Below are positions 28,095 through 31,213 of a stretch of DNA of 31,213 nt, one piece after another (positions within the stretch are counted from its first letter, which is position 1; every line of letters begins with the position of its first letter). A model generated the notes under the pieces. That model worked only from the letters and a program-made list of their open reading frames with translations, had not been told where the DNA came from and made no database searches. Position numbers and translations under genes: made by a program. This DNA is from a virus: positions 1 to 31,213 of IMG/VR virus record IMGVR_UViG_3300044846_003613; one strand, written 5' to 3'.

Positions 28095-28655
28095 ATGAGT
28101 ACTAATATTCATTTAGACAGGTATTCATCAAACCCTAATGGATATTTGAGTAGATTATACACTCAAACAAATTCTAGTATTCCTGTAACCAATACAACTG
28201 TAGAAACAAGTTTATTGGATGGCGGTTTAGGTAGCCTTACTGTTCCAGCTAATGCTTTTCAGGTTGGAGATAGTTTTCATGCCATACTTACAGGACATAT
28301 ATCTTCTGTAAATAATCACAAACTTCAAATAAGAGTCAAAACAGGTGCAATAGAACTTGCAACTACTGATCAAATAATAATGGCTGGTTCAACTAACAAG
28401 CATTGGAAGTTAGAACTCTTTTTTACAGTTAGAACCATTGGTGCATCAGGTGTTGCATCAGTAGTTACAGGTGGCACATTTATGTACACAAAAGATGCAA
28501 GTACTGCATTTGAAGGTGCAAATTTTAGCACAGAAGTCTTTGCTGGTTTTGACACAACTATAGACAACACTTTGTCTATTACAGCACAATGGGATACAGC
28601 AAATGCAGGAGATTCAATTTATTCAGAAATAGTCACATTAAATAAAACTTACTAA
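28095..28655 (+). CDS. Virion structural protein, jelly-roll-like, 186 residues
   Basis: Beta-rich protein with IPVTNTTVETSLLDGGLGSL, LTVPANAFQVGDSFHAILTG and LQIRVKTGAIELAT: alternating strands of a jelly-roll type found in virion proteins of large phages. Its ATG is 2 bases after the preceding stop and its TAA overlaps the next ATG. Confidence 0.65.
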   Translation: MSTNIHLDRYSSNPNGYLSRLYTQTNSSIPVTNTTVETSLLDGGLGSLTVPANAFQVGDSFHAILTGHISSVNNHKLQIRVKTGAIELATTDQIIMAGSTNKHWKLELFFTVRTIGASGVASVVTGGTFMYTKDASTAFEGANFSTEVFAGFDTTIDNTLSITAQWDTANAGDSIYSEIVTLNKTY

Positions 28656-31213
28656 TGAGTACATTTATTACCATACCAAATGAAAGCAATGAGGGGTGTA
28701 TTCCACCATTAAATTTTAAACCCGGTTCAATAGGTCCAAAGGTATCTTTTGTAAAAAGACCAAATTCTAGTGATACAGATATAATTATCCCAGGAATCTT
28801 AGAAATTACTAGAGGTAGCAATGGTGGTATTTACAACGTTGCTGTTGAAGGTAATTATAATCAAGCACAGTCACCTCAATACACAAGATGGAATACTCAA
28901 TATGTAGATGCAGACAATACAGATTGGTCAGATTTAACAAGTATTCAAAATAGAACTTATTTGGTTTGGAGAGATGCAATTACAACTCCATCTAATGATG
29001 CAGCACCACCAATGTATGTTGGAATGCGATCAATCATGAAATTTGATATGGGTGGTATAGTTAAATACTACTTGGTTATTTTTACAGAATGGCAGGCTAA
29101 TGGATCCGGTGGCGGTTTTGCTTATGACCGTTATGAAATTTTAGATGGTGTATATATTGAACAACTTAGTTCTGATGATCCAAATGCACAACAAACAATT
29201 GATATTGTATCACCCAATGTACATTTAACTAGAAGATACCAAGGAGGCGGACTGTATAACAGTGCAGTTGAAAATAATGCTCTGCAAGGACTTTCGCCTT
29301 ATAATACAAGATGGAATAGTATTTTTACAGACACAAGACCAGGTCATTCAGGTTTTGCAAACTTAACAAATCTTGAATCAAGAGTTTATACGGATTTTAC
29401 AAGTGCATTAGATGGCAACATAGGTAATAATTTACCAGGCACTGATTTAATAATGCATGATCTAACAACCGGGGTTTATCATAAAATTGAATTTGATGCT
29501 TGGGCGCAAGGTTGCGGAGGTCCTGGAAGCATTCAGTATAATTCTACTTATTCAAATCCTTCGGGATACCCAGAAGGTACCATTTATGTTCAAGGAACAG
29601 GAGGCTCTGGTTCAGGTATGGTGATGCAGATTAATACTGATAATTCAGGCAATATGCAGGGTTACGGTCTTACTCAAAATGGAAGTGGTTATCAAGTTGG
29701 AGATACTGTTTTATTTATATTTAATGGAAGTGGAACTTTACAAATAACCATAGCGACTGTTTGTTCCCAAGGAGGTTTTACATACACAAGAACACCAATT
29801 CCTCAATCATGTGGAATTAAGTTTGCAGATGGTACGGTTATAAACTCTGCTAACTCATTAGGTGGTGTACAATCTGTTACAGGATTAAATACTAATAATG
29901 CAGATCCTGCAAATCCAATTGTAAAAATATCTGTTGATGGTATAACAATTACTGGAGATGGAACTCCTGGTAGTCCTTTGGTAGCTACAACTTCTTGTAA
30001 ACCAGAGTTTATAAAAATTGCATCTCATTCTTGTAATGTAAGAGCAGGGTTAATACAAAATTCAGAACTTTCAATTTTATTTGGTGGATTTCCTTATAAT
30101 TATGATGATTCATATTTGCCAATATGGTCAACTGAATTGCATAATTACAAATTTGGTTTTGCCACACCTGGTATAAATCCTAATCAAAAAGCATTAGGTA
30201 TTGCATGTCCAGCAAATTTGGTTAAAAATGATGTTTTAAGAATATCAGGATCAGCTTACTATAATAATTTTGAGAACTATAATGATGGAGGATTTAATGT
30301 AAACTTTTTTATTGCTGTTTCAGTATTTGATTGTTCAGAAATCATAGATGGTAAATATCCTTCATTTACATTAATTCCTTTGCAAACATACTTTTTTGGT
30401 AAAGACAGCTCACTTTGTTTTTCAGCAGAAGTAACATTACCTAAAAATTATGATTTACACACTACTAGGTTTCTTGTAGGTGCTGGAGCAACAGCTATTT
30501 GTCCAGAAGGTAATACTTGTGAACTTGTTGAACCTATTGCTGAAAATCTTATTAGTTTATCTTATACACTTGATGTTGAAAGACCATGTGCAGCAGAGTT
30601 AAATAATTACATTATTAAAAATTGTTGTGAGCCAATTATTACTGAATTAGTTTATGCACCTGATGGTTTAACAGTTGGCGATTTTCTTAGTGATGACGAA
30701 GGTAACTGTTGGGAAGTTTTATCTGCTTCTACAGATGTAACTAACTTTAGCAGAAACTTTGTAAACACTTATGTTTCGTGTGCTGAATGTCAAAATGAGA
30801 ATGCTTGTCCGGCTAATCTTGTTATTTCATCATGTTGTGTACCCGGAACTGAATTTGTAACTGGATCGCTTCCAGGATTACAATTAGGTGATACATTTGT
30901 TGATAATAATGGATTATGTTGGAATGTTGTAGGTGAAACATCAGTACCAATATCAGAAGAGTCAATTACAGTTGGTGCAATTATAGATGGATCTTGTCCA
31001 GATTGTCAGGCATTGCATCCTTGTCCTAATTTTTATAAAGTTAGTTCTTGCTGTCTTGGTATTGACGTATCAATATCAACACCTGTTACTTTAAATCAAG
31101 GTGATTCATTTGTGGATCAGTTAGGAAGATGTTGGATGTGCATGGGTGAAGCAGATCAATTACCAACAGATTACAGCATTGAAGTTGTTACAGTGTATCC
31201 TACACCAACACCT
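28655..31213 (+). CDS. Long virion fibre-like protein (C-terminus cut by window edge)
   Basis: The frame is open from the ATG at 28655 to the right edge, 853 codons. Residues about 51-110 and 191-252 form an internal duplication (G.YN.AVE.N..Q..SP..TRWN, then LT..(Q/E).R.Y). From about residue 650 to the end are three Cys-rich repeats of about 71 residues, each with a CC pair (657-658, 727-728, 799-800), GD.F.D..G.CW and a Pro/Cys linker. Gly/Thr/Asn-rich, beta-solenoid-like. Residues before the edge read PTPTP. It is likely a tail fibre or decoration protein; the Cys pairs may bind metal or form disulphides outside the cell. Confidence 0.75.
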   Translation, partial: MSTFITIPNESNEGCIPPLNFKPGSIGPKVSFVKRPNSSDTDIIIPGILEITRGSNGGIYNVAVEGNYNQAQSPQYTRWNTQYVDADNTDWSDLTSIQNRTYLVWRDAITTPSNDAAPPMYVGMRSIMKFDMGGIVKYYLVIFTEWQANGSGGGFAYDRYEILDGVYIEQLSSDDPNAQQTIDIVSPNVHLTRRYQGGGLYNSAVENNALQGLSPYNTRWNSIFTDTRPGHSGFANLTNLESRVYTDFTSALDGNIGNNLPGTDLIMHDLTTGVYHKIEFDAWAQGCGGPGSIQYNSTYSNPSGYPEGTIYVQGTGGSGSGMVMQINTDNSGNMQGYGLTQNGSGYQVGDTVLFIFNGSGTLQITIATVCSQGGFTYTRTPIPQSCGIKFADGTVINSANSLGGVQSVTGLNTNNADPANPIVKISVDGITITGDGTPGSPLVATTSCKPEFIKIASHSCNVRAGLIQNSELSILFGGFPYNYDDSYLPIWSTELHNYKFGFATPGINPNQKALGIACPANLVKNDVLRISGSAYYNNFENYNDGGFNVNFFIAVSVFDCSEIIDGKYPSFTLIPLQTYFFGKDSSLCFSAEVTLPKNYDLHTTRFLVGAGATAICPEGNTCELVEPIAENLISLSYTLDVERPCAAELNNYIIKNCCEPIITELVYAPDGLTVGDFLSDDEGNCWEVLSASTDVTNFSRNFVNTYVSCAECQNENACPANLVISSCCVPGTEFVTGSLPGLQLGDTFVDNNGLCWNVVGETSVPISEESITVGAIIDGSCPDCQALHPCPNFYKVSSCCLGIDVSISTPVTLNQGDSFVDQLGRCWMCMGEADQLPTDYSIEVVTVYPTPTP

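Overview
This window looks like part of the genome of a large, tailed, virulent-type phage of a Bacteroidota host. No integrase, transposase, CRISPR array, plasmid partition gene or ordinary bacterial housekeeping operon is visible. The host is inferred from three things: A/T-rich start regions with no AGGAGG-like ribosome binding site at the starts I checked; several plus-strand promoters that match the Bacteroidota -7 element TAnnTTTG; and a ClpS-like protein that reads most like the Bacteroidota form of that adaptor.

Layout. Positions 1-22616 are almost entirely minus-strand genes, tightly packed with ATGA or TAATG overlaps. From right to left they run through five tiny membrane proteins and lipoproteins (21768-22616), unknown and secreted small proteins with a membrane-anchored HExxH protein (18062-20448), unknown proteins (13072-17660), an HNH protein, an SF2 helicase with a ClpS homologue (10356-11643), HTH and DnaA-tail-like proteins (8805-9570), an Api92-like protein, and then a replication/recombination block. 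That block holds a UDG-fold protein, a DnaB-type helicase, a Sak4-like ATPase, an acidic-tailed ssDNA-binding protein and a TOPRIM primase. It ends in a MoxR AAA+ ATPase with a VWA/metallopeptidase partner. One lone plus-strand gene (7578-7880) sits inside this block.

Positions 23003-31213 are plus-strand. First come a small gene, an HExxH protein and a tiny basic protein, then a terminator. Next is an operon led by a RepL-like winged-helix regulator behind two identical palindromic operators. It continues with a GIY-YIG-type endonuclease, a DUF1599-like nucleotide-associated protein, a two-module phage protein with a DGHT motif, an Acb2/Tad1-like hairpin protein (anti-CBASS candidate) and a GroES-like co-chaperonin. 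A strong terminator and a new promoter then open the virion module: two small structural proteins and a very long fibre-like protein that runs off the right edge.

The strand switch near 22.6-23.0 kb and the noncoding blocks left of it (17.66-18.06, 20.02-20.25, 20.45-20.83, 21.44-21.77 and 22.62-23.00 kb) are the most unusual part. They hold cloverleaf-like RNAs including one degenerate tRNA, duplicated hairpins with compensatory stem changes, tight palindromes separated by G/T-rich spacers, and a dispersed GTGGTTG motif. They could be structured RNAs, an origin region, or both.
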